Shown: piece after piece, positions 1 to 6,635 of the stretch
Layout of the letters: the number at the start of each line of letters is the position of its first letter
Numbering within the stretch: the first letter of the stretch is position 1
DNA from: JBCDLI01 sp038745535
GTDB lineage: Bacteria; Pseudomonadota; Alphaproteobacteria; Rhizobiales; Rhizobiaceae
DNA length: 20,056 nucleotides
Reading direction: 5' to 3'
Assembly (NCBI GenBank): GCA_038745535.1
Contig: JBCDLI010000045.1
Span: 1 to 20,056, forward strand
Program-made: the position numbers and the translations under genes
The notes under the pieces: model-generated
Seen by the model: the letters and a program-made list of their open reading frames with translations, nothing else
What the model was told of the DNA's origin: nothing
The model's database searches: none

Positions 1-202
1 CAAGTGCAAATGGATATCCGACATACTGCTGGAGACCTACGGCATCTACGTGCAGCCGATTAACTACCCAACGGTACCGGTCGGCACCGAGCGTCTGCGC
101 ATCACCCCAACGCCGTACCACACCGATGCGGATATCGTGCATCTGGCTGGAAGCTTGTGTGAGATGTGGAGCCAGTGTGCTTTGACGCGACAGGTCGCCT
201 AA
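1..202 (+). CDS. hemA: 5-aminolevulinate synthase, C-terminal end (partial)
   Basis: This is the last 66 residues of HemA; the 5' end lies outside the window. Reading in frame from base 2 to the TAA at 200-202 gives ISDILLETYGIYVQPINYP followed by TVPVGTERLRITPTP, the conserved C-terminal signature of pyridoxal-phosphate ALA synthase from alphaproteobacteria. The enzyme condenses glycine and succinyl-CoA to 5-aminolevulinate in the cytoplasm, the first step toward heme and bacteriochlorophyll. The stop is only 18 bp before the crtA start, so hemA, crtA and idi may be co-transcribed. Family identity is clear from the sequence; its role as a photosynthesis-linked isozyme is inferred from its position. 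Confidence 0.93.
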   Translation, partial: KCKWISDILLETYGIYVQPINYPTVPVGTERLRITPTPYHTDADIVHLAGSLCEMWSQCALTRQVA

Positions 203-220
203 AGCTAGCGAACCCACGCC

Positions 221-952
221 ATGGCTCAAACCGTAACGCTGACACTGTTTCATTTTCCAACTTTGCGCTCGCGCCTGTGGGCGTTTGCGCAAATGGGCAT
301 GGCAAAGTCGGCGTTTGATGTGATTGATGGCGTCGAGTTCCACAAGCTCATGGGCACCGGCGCGGGAGCCGGTTTTTCCACCCGGCCTAATTTTTCAGTG
401 TACGCTTGGCTTGCGGTTTGGCGTGATGTTGATGCCGCCCGTGACGCAATGGAAAATGCGCCGATTATTCAAAACTATAAGTCTCGCACTGACGAGACCA
501 TGACGCTCTACCTCAATCCGATACGGACACGGGGCGAATGGTCGAGCATGACGCCTTTCACGGTTGGCGATACGGTCCAGTCGGGGGAAACAGTTGTCGC
601 ACTCACACGGGCTACGCTTCGCGCTTCTAAAGCGCCGGCGTTTTGGTCGCGAGTACCAGCTATCTCTGACGCGGTCGAAGCAGACAGTCATCAGGGCTTC
701 ATGTTGGGCATGGGCGAAGTGCCGTATCTGCATCAGGTCACGTTTTCGGTCTGGACCGATGAGGCGGCAATGCGAAGCTTTTCGCTGAACAGTCCAACGC
801 ATGGCGAGGCGGTGAAGGCGGCCTACACCGATGGTTGGTTCAAAGAATATCTTTTCGCGCGGTTCAATTTGGTAGATATCGAAGGTGATTGGTCGCGGTT
901 CGACCCTTCGCTTTTCGTGCCACAACAAACCGCGATGATGGCCGCAGAATAG
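221..952 (+). CDS. crtA: Spheroidene monooxygenase CrtA
   Basis: A 243-residue protein resembling CrtA along its whole length: N-terminal LTLFHFPTLRSRLWAF, then FHKLMGTGAGAGFSTRPNF, and central SHQGFMLGMGEVPYLHQVTF. CrtA is the oxygen-dependent enzyme that converts spheroidene to spheroidenone, usually associated with the membrane-bound carotenoid pool. The ATG at 221 has no clear Shine-Dalgarno sequence; it is only 18 bp after the hemA stop, so coupled translation is plausible. idi follows after 14 bp. Together with crtC, crtD and crtF in the same window it predicts a spheroidene/spheroidenone pigment, which is an inference from known pathways. Confidence 0.93.
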   Translation: MAQTVTLTLFHFPTLRSRLWAFAQMGMAKSAFDVIDGVEFHKLMGTGAGAGFSTRPNFSVYAWLAVWRDVDAARDAMENAPIIQNYKSRTDETMTLYLNPIRTRGEWSSMTPFTVGDTVQSGETVVALTRATLRASKAPAFWSRVPAISDAVEADSHQGFMLGMGEVPYLHQVTFSVWTDEAAMRSFSLNSPTHGEAVKAAYTDGWFKEYLFARFNLVDIEGDWSRFDPSLFVPQQTAMMAAE

Positions 953-966
953 AAGACCTTCGCCCG

Positions 967-1491
967 ATGACCAAACCTGTTTTGATCCCAGCAATCGCTG
1001 AGGACGGTTCGCTTTACCCCGTCGAGAAACTAGCAGCGCACGAGAAGGCGCTTTTTCATCTGGCTGTGTCGGTTTTTGTTTTCAGCGAAGGGAACTTGCT
1101 GATCCAGCGGCGGGCGTTGGAGAAGTATCACTGCGGTGGCATGTGGGCCAATACGTGCTGCACGCATCCAAATTGGGGTGGCGAGACGCAATCCGAAGCT
1201 GCCTCGCGGCGAATGGTGGAAGAAATGGGTTTCACCGTGCCGCTGATCGAAAAGCGTGTCATTGAATACTCTGCCGATGTTGGCAACGGCCTGCACGAAC
1301 ACGAGCTGGTGACGATGTTCTCAGCTGAGATTGATCGCGATACAATCGAAATAAGCCCGAACCCGGAAGAGGTTTGTGAGACACGTTGGGTCAGTGCGGA
1401 ATTGCTCCGAGCAGAGATTGCAGAGACGCCGGAGCAGTTTGCACCTTGGTTTCGCATTTATATGGAACGGTTTCCGACGCTTGAAATCTGA
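967..1491 (+). CDS. idi: Isopentenyl-diphosphate delta-isomerase, type I
   Basis: The protein from ATG 967 has 174 residues, the usual size for bacterial type I IDI. It isomerises IPP to DMAPP and so feeds CrtE. Visible motifs are the active-site cysteine region NTCCTHP (about residues 62-68), the Nudix-type helix GGETQSEAASRRMVEEMGF (71-89) and the metal/catalytic stretch GNGLHEHE (106-113). An in-frame ATG at 889 would overlap crtA by 64 bp and add residues not typical of the family, so 967, 14 bp after the crtA stop, is preferred. The last 34 bp overlap the 3' end of the convergent P-loop ATPase gene. Confidence 0.93.
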   Translation: MTKPVLIPAIAEDGSLYPVEKLAAHEKALFHLAVSVFVFSEGNLLIQRRALEKYHCGGMWANTCCTHPNWGGETQSEAASRRMVEEMGFTVPLIEKRVIEYSADVGNGLHEHELVTMFSAEIDRDTIEISPNPEEVCETRWVSAELLRAEIAETPEQFAPWFRIYMERFPTLEI

Positions 1492-2024
1492 TCCAGAACG
1501 AAGGCGACACGTTGGTCCACCGGTGTCTGTGGAAGCACAATCTGTTGGTACCCGAGTTCGTCGAAGGCAAGCGTTAGGCGTTCAAATTCAAGAACTGCGT
1601 CATCAAAGCCGTGCCTGCGTTCTGTGTCGTTACGAAAGAGCTTTGCCCAAGGCGGCGCGATGAAAACGAGATCGTCATAGTCGCGTTCGGCTCCAAGAAT
1701 CTCAGCCAGTGGCCGACCAGTAGTGTCTGAAAGAGCGACTGCCGCATCGACCGTGCCGCGATCAAAGAAAACGAACCCGTTATACGCTCGGATGTTCATG
1801 ATATCTGCGTTCGCGGTGTCCAAAGCCCTTTGTGCGAACAAAGCCATGTCTACCCATGGCAACGCGCGACCGCCCGTTACCATTTCGGACTTCACAATAC
1901 GGCGGCCTGCCTCCGCCACGGTGAGATGACCGGCTGCCGCAGGGGCCTTGAGCAAAGACGATTTACCGCCGGCCGAGCAGCCTGAAATCAGGATACGTCT
2001 GTTTGTAATCTTCACTGCACGCAT
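1458..2024 (-). CDS. Small P-loop ATPase of the AAA_28 type, function unknown
   Basis: The protein is 188 residues from ATG 2024. It has a Walker A motif GCSAGGKS (15-22) after a short beta strand (RILIS), and FVFFDRGTVDA (84-94), which matches the Walker B/FDRG signature of AAA_28-like NTP-binding proteins; an arginine-rich segment RNDTERRHGF lies further on. No membrane segment or partner domain is seen. Upstream in-frame starts exist at 2072 and 2288, but the added residues do not look like the family, and 2288 would read back through the terminator hairpins. It lies downstream of the puf terminators and so probably has its own promoter, which I could not identify. It overlaps idi tail to tail by 34 bp. 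Its substrate and any role in phototrophy are unknown. Confidence 0.75.
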   Translation of the reverse strand: MRAVKITNRRILISGCSAGGKSSLLKAPAAAGHLTVAEAGRRIVKSEMVTGGRALPWVDMALFAQRALDTANADIMNIRAYNGFVFFDRGTVDAAVALSDTTGRPLAEILGAERDYDDLVFIAPPWAKLFRNDTERRHGFDDAVLEFERLTLAFDELGYQQIVLPQTPVDQRVAFVLDQISSVGNRSI

Positions 2025-2084
2025 GATGTGTAGGTCGCAGTTGGAGCCTACAAGAAAATGAAACGCGCACATTTGTCTTCGGGC

Positions 2085-2123
2085 AAAAAGAAAAGCCCAG
2101 CGCACCGTTTGGGTGCGAGGGCT
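2085..2123 (-). terminator. Second tandem rho-independent terminator-like hairpin downstream of pufM
   Basis: On the minus strand, arms AGCCC+CGCACC (plus-strand 2094-2098 and 2101-2106) pair with 2112-2117 and 2119-2123 around a small internal loop. A T-rich tail follows (TTTTCTTTTT, plus 2085-2094). It lies just beyond the stronger hairpin at 2131-2177 and may act as a back-up stop for puf transcription. It lies upstream of the P-loop ATPase start. Confidence 0.55.
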
Positions 2124-2130
2124 CGACATT

Positions 2131-2177
2131 AAAAAACACGCCGGGTCAGGGAAGTGTGGAGGCTTTGACCCGGCGTG
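2131..2177 (-). terminator. Rho-independent terminator of the puf transcription unit
   Basis: A perfect 12-bp inverted repeat, CACGCCGGGTCA (2137-2148) and TGACCCGGCGTG (2166-2177), has a 17-nt loop and, on the minus strand, six T residues directly after the stem (2131-2136). This is the canonical form of an intrinsic terminator for the leftward puf operon, 125 bp after the pufM stop. Confidence 0.85.
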
Positions 2178-2217
2178 AAGGCGAGGAGACGGAGACTTCG
2201 ATATCCGCCACCTCTGA

Positions 2218-2245
2218 CCGGCAACTGTCGGGATAAGGTTGCCGG
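2218..2245 (-). repeat. Inverted repeat in the puf 3' untranslated region
   Basis: A perfect 8-bp stem, CCGGCAAC (2218-2225) with GTTGCCGG (2238-2245), has a 12-nt loop and no T tract. It lies between the pufM stop and the terminator. It is probably an RNA hairpin that protects the puf mRNA 3' end, as known for puf messages; the role here is inferred. Confidence 0.5.
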
Positions 2246-2252
2246 AGCGACG

Positions 2253-2287
2253 TGGAGTGGCGGTCCCATGGCAAAACCGCCATTCCA
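2253..2287 (-). repeat. 12-bp stem hairpin directly after pufM
   Basis: TGGAGTGGCGGT (2253-2264) pairs with ACCGCCATTCCA (2276-2287); the single mismatch can form a G-T pair, and the loop is 11 nt. It starts 14 bp downstream of the pufM stop and lacks a T tract, so it is more likely an mRNA-stabilising element than a terminator. Confidence 0.5.
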
Positions 2288-2301
2288 TTTGTTTCAGGCG
2301 G

Positions 2302-3282
2302 CTAGTTCCACCACTCGGCCCAGGTGGAGTCAGGCGTGATCGGCCACCATTCAGGATCTTCTGGAACCACGCCGTGCTTAATGCCCCAGGCTGTCCAGTC
2401 GTCGACGAGCGTGCCGGTGATGAGAATTCCGATGCCGCCGGTGATGCAGGTCAACATGGCGAACCACCACGCCCAGCGGTGAACGGATTCCATCGTGGCA
2501 TTGAAGCCCATTGTCCATCTCCAGAAGAGCGCTGCACGTTCAGATGCGGTGCCGCGGTCGGTAATCTGTTCCAGCTCGCGTTCGCCGCCGTAGCGGGACG
2601 TTGCCAGAATGGTTGCGCCGTGCATCGCAAAAAGCAGGACCGAACCATAGAGGAACACAATCGAGAGCATGTGGAACGGGTTCCAGAACAGGTTGCCACC
2701 CCAAACCAACGAGAAGTTGTTCGTCCAATCAAGGTGCGTCAGGATACCGAAGGGAACCGCCTCACTCCATGTGCCCATAGCCAGTGGGCGGATGAAACCG
2801 AGCACGAGAAACAGCCAGATCGCAGCTGCGAAGGCTGCCGGTACGTGCAGGCCAAGCTTCAGTTCGACCGCTCTTCGATACATGCGGAACCACCACAGGA
2901 TGATGGATGCCGTGATGAAGAAGCCGGAGATCATCCACCAACCGCCTTCGGCAAGTGGAGGCATGACGCGGAGGCCGTGCTCTTCGAGCGGCGGGTCGAG
3001 TGAGAGGAAGACCATTTCAAGGATGAAACGAACCGGGTTCCAATCGACCTGATCGAGGTAGTTGAAGCCGATGATCGTAAAGCCGATGATAAAGCTTACG
3101 ATGGAGGCGACACCCAGAAAGCCCAAATAAATTGGCCCGATCTGTGCGTTACCGAACTTGCCGGCAAGCCAGTTGTAGAACGGGTTTTTTGAGCGCTCAA
3201 TTTCCCAATTGTCGATCGGAACGCCCATTTCTGGATGAGCGCGGACCTGGGTGATTGTGAAGATGTTTTGATATTCACGCAT
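2302..3282 (-). CDS. pufM: Photosynthetic reaction centre M subunit
   Basis: A 326-residue integral membrane protein with five hydrophobic helices. Cofactor ligands line up with the family: H183 in LTHLDW (accessory bacteriochlorophyll), H204 in NPFHMLS (special pair), and H221, H268 and E236 (non-heme iron). With PufL it binds the pigments and quinones that perform charge separation. Odd points compared with the Rhodobacter sphaeroides protein as I recall it: one extra residue in VWGGNLFW (193-200), just before the special-pair histidine, and a C-terminal tail of about 19 residues ending TPDSTWAEWWN. The start has an AGGAG 7 nt upstream and lies 11 bp after the pufL stop. No pufC or pufX follows; the next elements are hairpins and a terminator. 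Confidence 0.98.
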   Translation of the reverse strand: MREYQNIFTITQVRAHPEMGVPIDNWEIERSKNPFYNWLAGKFGNAQIGPIYLGFLGVASIVSFIIGFTIIGFNYLDQVDWNPVRFILEMVFLSLDPPLEEHGLRVMPPLAEGGWWMISGFFITASIILWWFRMYRRAVELKLGLHVPAAFAAAIWLFLVLGFIRPLAMGTWSEAVPFGILTHLDWTNNFSLVWGGNLFWNPFHMLSIVFLYGSVLLFAMHGATILATSRYGGERELEQITDRGTASERAALFWRWTMGFNATMESVHRWAWWFAMLTCITGGIGILITGTLVDDWTAWGIKHGVVPEDPEWWPITPDSTWAEWWN

Positions 3283-3293
3283 TGTTCAGCTCC

Positions 3294-4151
3294 TTAGCCC
3301 GCGGCCCACATGAGGGAGAATTCGCGAAGCGGCTCCCACCATTCGATCCAAGAGCCACCCCAAATCGGTCCGGCAGAAATGAAGATACAAACCGCACTCC
3401 AGAACCCAGCGTTAAGCGCCAGCAACAGGCCAAGGCGGTGAATGCCCAGTGTGCCGATCGAATAGCCGATGGTGTCACGGAAATAAGTGTCTTCGTATTC
3501 CGGGGTTTTCACGATGGCTGGACCTTTTGAGAAGGTCTCATGGGTGCGGGGGTTGGCCGCTGACAAAACCATGCCGCCGTGCAGTGCGAGTGCGAGCGTC
3601 GTCGTGAAGAAGAACGTGATCGCAACCATGTGCGCGGGATTGTAGTGGAAGTTTCCGTACTGGTATCCGGTTGACCAGACCCATTGAAGGTGGCTCATGA
3701 TACCGTATGGAAAGCCGTGGCCCCACGCGCCGAGCAAAATCGGACGGAAGACGACGAGTGTGACATAGGCGAATACCGCCGCGGCGAAGGCGAATGGTAC
3801 GTGATAGCCGATACCAAGCTTTCTGGAGATCTCCACTTCGCGGAAAATCCACGAAACAAACGCACCAATTGCGCAGATCGTTACAATTTGCCAAAGGCCG
3901 CCGTCATTTAACGGTGCGAGCCCGAGGCCGTATTCAATGGGTGGCGGATTGATTGAAATCAGCCACAAATTCCATGTCGGGCCCTGTGAGGCGCCATACA
4001 CGATAAGAACGGTGCCCAACGCTGCAAAAAATGCAGTCGTGACACCAAAAAAGCCGACGTAAAACGGCCCGACCCAAAAATCAAAAAGATCGCCGCCGAT
4101 CAACGTGCCGCCGCGAACGCGATATTTGCGTTCGAACGAGAGCATAGCCAT
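3294..4151 (-). CDS. pufL: Photosynthetic reaction centre L subunit
   Basis: A 285-residue protein with five membrane helices that starts MAMLSFERKYRVRGGT, almost as in other purple bacteria. H154 and H174 are the bacteriochlorophyll ligands, H191 and H238 the iron ligands, and E220, D221 and S231 match the proton-pathway residues near QB (Glu L212, Asp L213, Ser L223 of R. sphaeroides). The segment between helices D and E, NPRTHETFSKGPAIVKTPEY, is seven residues longer than in R. sphaeroides. The start is decided by a strong AGGAGGT 6-7 nt upstream. It is preceded by a hairpin-bearing 111-bp spacer after pufA, which in known puf operons sets the LH1:RC mRNA ratio. Confidence 0.98.
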   Translation of the reverse strand: MAMLSFERKYRVRGGTLIGGDLFDFWVGPFYVGFFGVTTAFFAALGTVLIVYGASQGPTWNLWLISINPPPIEYGLGLAPLNDGGLWQIVTICAIGAFVSWIFREVEISRKLGIGYHVPFAFAAAVFAYVTLVVFRPILLGAWGHGFPYGIMSHLQWVWSTGYQYGNFHYNPAHMVAITFFFTTTLALALHGGMVLSAANPRTHETFSKGPAIVKTPEYEDTYFRDTIGYSIGTLGIHRLGLLLALNAGFWSAVCIFISAGPIWGGSWIEWWEPLREFSLMWAAG

Positions 4152-4215
4152 GGTTTACCTCCTATGCCGAGTTCGGCAGTGCCGTACGGCGTCTGGCATG
4201 GTCGTTGTTGATTTT

Positions 4216-4246
4216 GGCGACGGGCCGGCCAAGCAAGCCCGTCACC
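4216..4246 (-). promoter_or_regulatory. pufA-pufL intercistronic hairpin
   Basis: GGCGACGGGC (4216-4225) pairs with GCCCGTCACC (4237-4246), a 10-bp stem with one G-U pair and an 11-nt loop, located in the 111-bp gap between pufA and pufL. Comparable hairpins in Rhodobacter puf mRNA block 3'-to-5' decay and keep the pufBA message more abundant than pufLM. The same function is inferred here from position and structure. Shorter palindromes (GCCGTACGGC and TGCCGAACTCGGCA on the minus strand) lie nearer the pufL ribosome site. Confidence 0.6.
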
Positions 4247-4262
4247 TTGTTTAAATTCGGCG

Positions 4263-4460
4263 TTAGCCGAAGAGGACTGGTGCCAACTGCAGGACAGAAT
4301 CCTGAAGCGAGCCGGTCTCGGTAACCCCAGCGCCCTCGAACCAGTTGAAGCGTGTTGTCGACAGCAGGACGAAGTGAATCATCACTGCCAGCGAGAACAG
4401 GAAAACGCCCTGAACGACCAGCGTCTTGCGCGGGTCGAAGACCATCCAAATTCTCCACAT
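4263..4460 (-). CDS. pufA: Light-harvesting 1 alpha polypeptide
   Basis: A 65-residue protein with the LH1 alpha pattern: polar N-terminus MWRIWMVFDPRKTL, one membrane helix, bacteriochlorophyll ligand H29 in AVMIHFVLLS, and a tryptophan 11 residues later (RFNWFEG). It forms the LH1 ring around the reaction centre with PufB. The ATG is preceded by AGGAG at 7 nt. It follows pufB after 12 bp and precedes a stabilising hairpin before pufL. Length is within the usual range of about 50-65 residues. Confidence 0.96.
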   Translation of the reverse strand: MWRIWMVFDPRKTLVVQGVFLFSLAVMIHFVLLSTTRFNWFEGAGVTETGSLQDSVLQLAPVLFG

Positions 4461-4472
4461 TGTGCTTCTCCT

Positions 4473-4694
4473 TTACGCGAGCATGGGTAGGAGCGCGGAT
4501 ACGGTTTCGGTTGTCCGCTCGAGAGCAGCGTAACCGTCCGGACCCGGAATCCATGGGCGCCACAGCCATACGAGGAAGTGCGCCACCACTGCGATTACAG
4601 TGAAGATCGCCATCCCCTGGATGTAGAACTTATGGAACTCCTGGGCTTCGCCTTCGGACATGCCGGAGAGCGAAACCATATTTTGACTGGACAT
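4473..4694 (-). CDS. pufB: Light-harvesting 1 beta polypeptide with extended C-terminus
   Basis: A 73-residue protein with the LH1 beta core: GMSEGEAQEFHKFYIQGM, one membrane helix, ligand H39 in VVAHFLVWLWRPW. Most LH1 beta chains end soon after the WRPW motif, at about 48-50 residues. Here the chain continues for some 25 residues (IPGPDGYAALERTTETVSAL and a short tail), which would lie on the periplasmic side. The start has an AGGAG 7 nt upstream. It pairs with PufA to bind the LH1 bacteriochlorophylls. Identity is firm; the role of the tail is unknown. Confidence 0.96.
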   Translation of the reverse strand: MSSQNMVSLSGMSEGEAQEFHKFYIQGMAIFTVIAVVAHFLVWLWRPWIPGPDGYAALERTTETVSALLPMLA

Positions 4695-4716
4695 AAATAT
4701 ACTCCTAGTCAGTGCA

Positions 4717-4733
4717 CCACGGGGCCCCCGTGG
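4717..4733 (-). repeat. GC-rich hairpin between pufQ and pufB
   Basis: CCACGGG (4717-4723) pairs with CCCGTGG (4727-4733) around a 3-nt loop. It lies in the 105-bp gap between the pufQ stop and the pufB ribosome site. It may be an mRNA 5'-end or processing structure for the pufBALM message; there is no T tract, so a terminator is unlikely. Confidence 0.45.
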
Positions 4734-4799
4734 CGGGGTTGCCGCCGGTCCCGAACGAACCGGAAGCTATCGGCCAGGTCCCCCCGGCTGATGGTGAAA

Positions 4800-5021
4800 C
4801 TACGCGACGTACGCGTAGCCGACGGCCGCGCGAGCGGACGAAAGAGCTTCGATGAACACGCTTTCAGTCTTTGCCGGTGCTGCGCGGTTTTGGGCGCGCG
4901 CATAGATGGTGTAGCCAAGGCACGGAACGTAGGTGAGGGCGACGAGCGCGCGGAACTCAAAGCGGTCCCGCTGACCTTTCTCACGCGCGTTATAATGCTT
5001 GCGCTGGATCTCCATTCTCAT
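4800..5021 (-). CDS. pufQ: PufQ, puf operon pigment-supply protein
   Basis: A 73-residue protein with a basic N-terminus (REKGQRDRFEF) and one hydrophobic segment, RALVALTYVPCLGYTIYAR, followed by a short C-terminal part. This matches PufQ in size, topology and position as first gene of the puf operon. PufQ is known to be needed for normal bacteriochlorophyll levels in Rhodobacter; its exact biochemical action is not settled. Its ATG overlaps the bchZ stop as ATGA, with AGGGG a few nt upstream inside bchZ, so translation is coupled to bchZ. In Rhodobacter the main puf promoter lies inside the end of bchZ; I could not pick it out here. Confidence 0.88.
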   Translation of the reverse strand: MRMEIQRKHYNAREKGQRDRFEFRALVALTYVPCLGYTIYARAQNRAAPAKTESVFIEALSSARAAVGYAYVA

Positions 5022-6535
5022 GAGTTTTCCCCTTTGGTTTCGCGTTTTGGGTGTTTGTGTCCGTCGCGGGTTTTGCGTCCGGCATCGCGCAGTGCAGCTG
5101 CTTCTTGCGATGGAAGGTGATCTGGCAAAACGAGAGATGCGCCTTGTTCAAGCGCTATGCGCTCAGCTTCATCGCGCAGGCGCTTTGCTGCCGAAATCCG
5201 CACGAGAACGGGCTCGGCAGAAACGGTCGCTTCCAGCAGCTTTTGCGCCTCGTCAGACCACTCGATTTCCGATTTTTCACCGCGCGTTGAGGTGTGTTCT
5301 ATCGCGTCGAGATCGGTTGAAAGTGGTAAGATGTTGAAAAGCGCATCGAAGAGCGCATTGCAGACTTCCTGCACCATCCAAGATGCACCGGAATAGCCCA
5401 TGACTGGCGTGCCCGTGTGACGCCGGATTATGGCGCCCGGGAATGACACCGGAATGTAAATCGCCTTCGATCCGGCCTCAGCCAAATACATGCGTTCATT
5501 GTAAGAGCCGAACATAATCAGCGGTGGCTTCTCGGCGATCTGACGCTTTATGCCTTCGTTGTCTGACTTTTTGCCCGCGCGTCGCTGCTCGGAGAACGTG
5601 CAGGGCATACCGAGTTCATCGGAAAGATAATTGCGAATGCCACGCTCGTAGGTTTCCGACGCGACGACCGCAAAGGACGCCGTTGCGTAGAAGTCTTGTG
5701 TGACCGAGCGCCAGAGGTCCCAGGTTGGCTTTAACGTCGTGTGCTTTTCTTGCTCAATGAACGGCTCGGGATCAAGGTCCAGCATTTCTCCAAGCTTACG
5801 CAGGAAAGCGGTGGTCGAGTGAATACCAATAGGCGCTTGCAGATAGGGCCGACCAAGGTGTTCGCAGAGCAGGCGCCCGAATTCGCGGTAAAGGCAGACG
5901 TTGACTTCGCCGTTTGCGAGACGCTTCACGTCGTCAAGATGCGAACCGAGCGGGAAGGTCATGTTCACCTCCGCGCCGATGCCCTCAATTAGACGGCGAA
6001 TTTCAGCCAAGTCTGATGGCATGTTGAACGTGCCATAAATCGCGCCGATGATATTAACCTTCGGCTTCGCACCTTCTTTGCGCGGCTTTGGCGGCGGGGT
6101 TTTGCCGCCCTTCGGACCGTATTCAGTCCAAAGCCATTTCAGCGCGCGATCGGCAGACTGCCACTGATCCTCGTCGATCGTTCGCGGCAGGAAACGCTGG
6201 ATGTTTGAGCCCTCGGGCGTGACGCCACCACCAATCATCTCAGCGATTGAACCGGTGACGACAACCGCGGGCAGCTCTGGATCGAGCGCTTTGCGGGCCT
6301 GCTTCATTGCGCCTTCGGTGCCCTTCTGGCCGAGTTCCTCTTCGGCCAGACCTGTCACCACAATGGGCAGCTCATGCGGGGGCAGGGCATCTGTGTAGTG
6401 CAGCACAGAGGTCACGGGCAAATTTTCGCAGCCCACCGGGCCATCAATGATGACCTGTAGGCCTTTGATTGCGGTGAAGGCGTAGACCGACCCCCAGTAA
6501 CCGCCGGCACGGTCGTGATCGATGATCAGGGTCAT
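5018..6535 (-). CDS. bchZ: Chlorophyllide a reductase subunit Z
   Basis: From ATG 6535 the protein is 505 residues and begins MTLIIDHDRAGGYWGSVYAF, as in other BchZ proteins, with the conserved PVGCEN segment (cysteine 36) and LHYTDALPPHELPIVVTG. BchY and BchZ form the nitrogenase MoFe-like component that, with BchX, reduces the C7-C8 double bond of chlorophyllide a to give the bacteriochlorin. GAGGG 8 nt upstream of 6535 supports this start; an in-frame ATG at 6577 adds 14 residues that do not look conserved. The gap to bchY is about 100 bp. The last codons overlap pufQ as ATGA, linking bch and puf genes. Confidence 0.96.
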   Translation of the reverse strand: MTLIIDHDRAGGYWGSVYAFTAIKGLQVIIDGPVGCENLPVTSVLHYTDALPPHELPIVVTGLAEEELGQKGTEGAMKQARKALDPELPAVVVTGSIAEMIGGGVTPEGSNIQRFLPRTIDEDQWQSADRALKWLWTEYGPKGGKTPPPKPRKEGAKPKVNIIGAIYGTFNMPSDLAEIRRLIEGIGAEVNMTFPLGSHLDDVKRLANGEVNVCLYREFGRLLCEHLGRPYLQAPIGIHSTTAFLRKLGEMLDLDPEPFIEQEKHTTLKPTWDLWRSVTQDFYATASFAVVASETYERGIRNYLSDELGMPCTFSEQRRAGKKSDNEGIKRQIAEKPPLIMFGSYNERMYLAEAGSKAIYIPVSFPGAIIRRHTGTPVMGYSGASWMVQEVCNALFDALFNILPLSTDLDAIEHTSTRGEKSEIEWSDEAQKLLEATVSAEPVLVRISAAKRLRDEAERIALEQGASLVLPDHLPSQEAAALRDAGRKTRDGHKHPKRETKGENS

Positions 6536-6635
6536 AGGCGTGCCCTCGTGGCTAAAACGTAATTCATGTGCCCACATGCCCGGCGAGCGCAGTCCGCGGG
6601 CGAAATGAAAGAGCGGTGGGTACCGGCGGAGCGAG

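Noticed and set aside
395..994. 199-residue minus-strand frame opposite crtA
   Set aside because: It is rich in Arg, Cys and His as expected for an antisense shadow, while crtA matches its family on the plus strand.
2025..2288. Long N-terminal extension of the P-loop ATPase
   Set aside because: It would translate the puf terminator hairpins, and the residues do not resemble the family.
2239..3003. 254-residue open frame on the plus strand opposite pufM
   Set aside because: It is antisense to the clearly conserved pufM, has a low-complexity charged composition and no recognisable motif.
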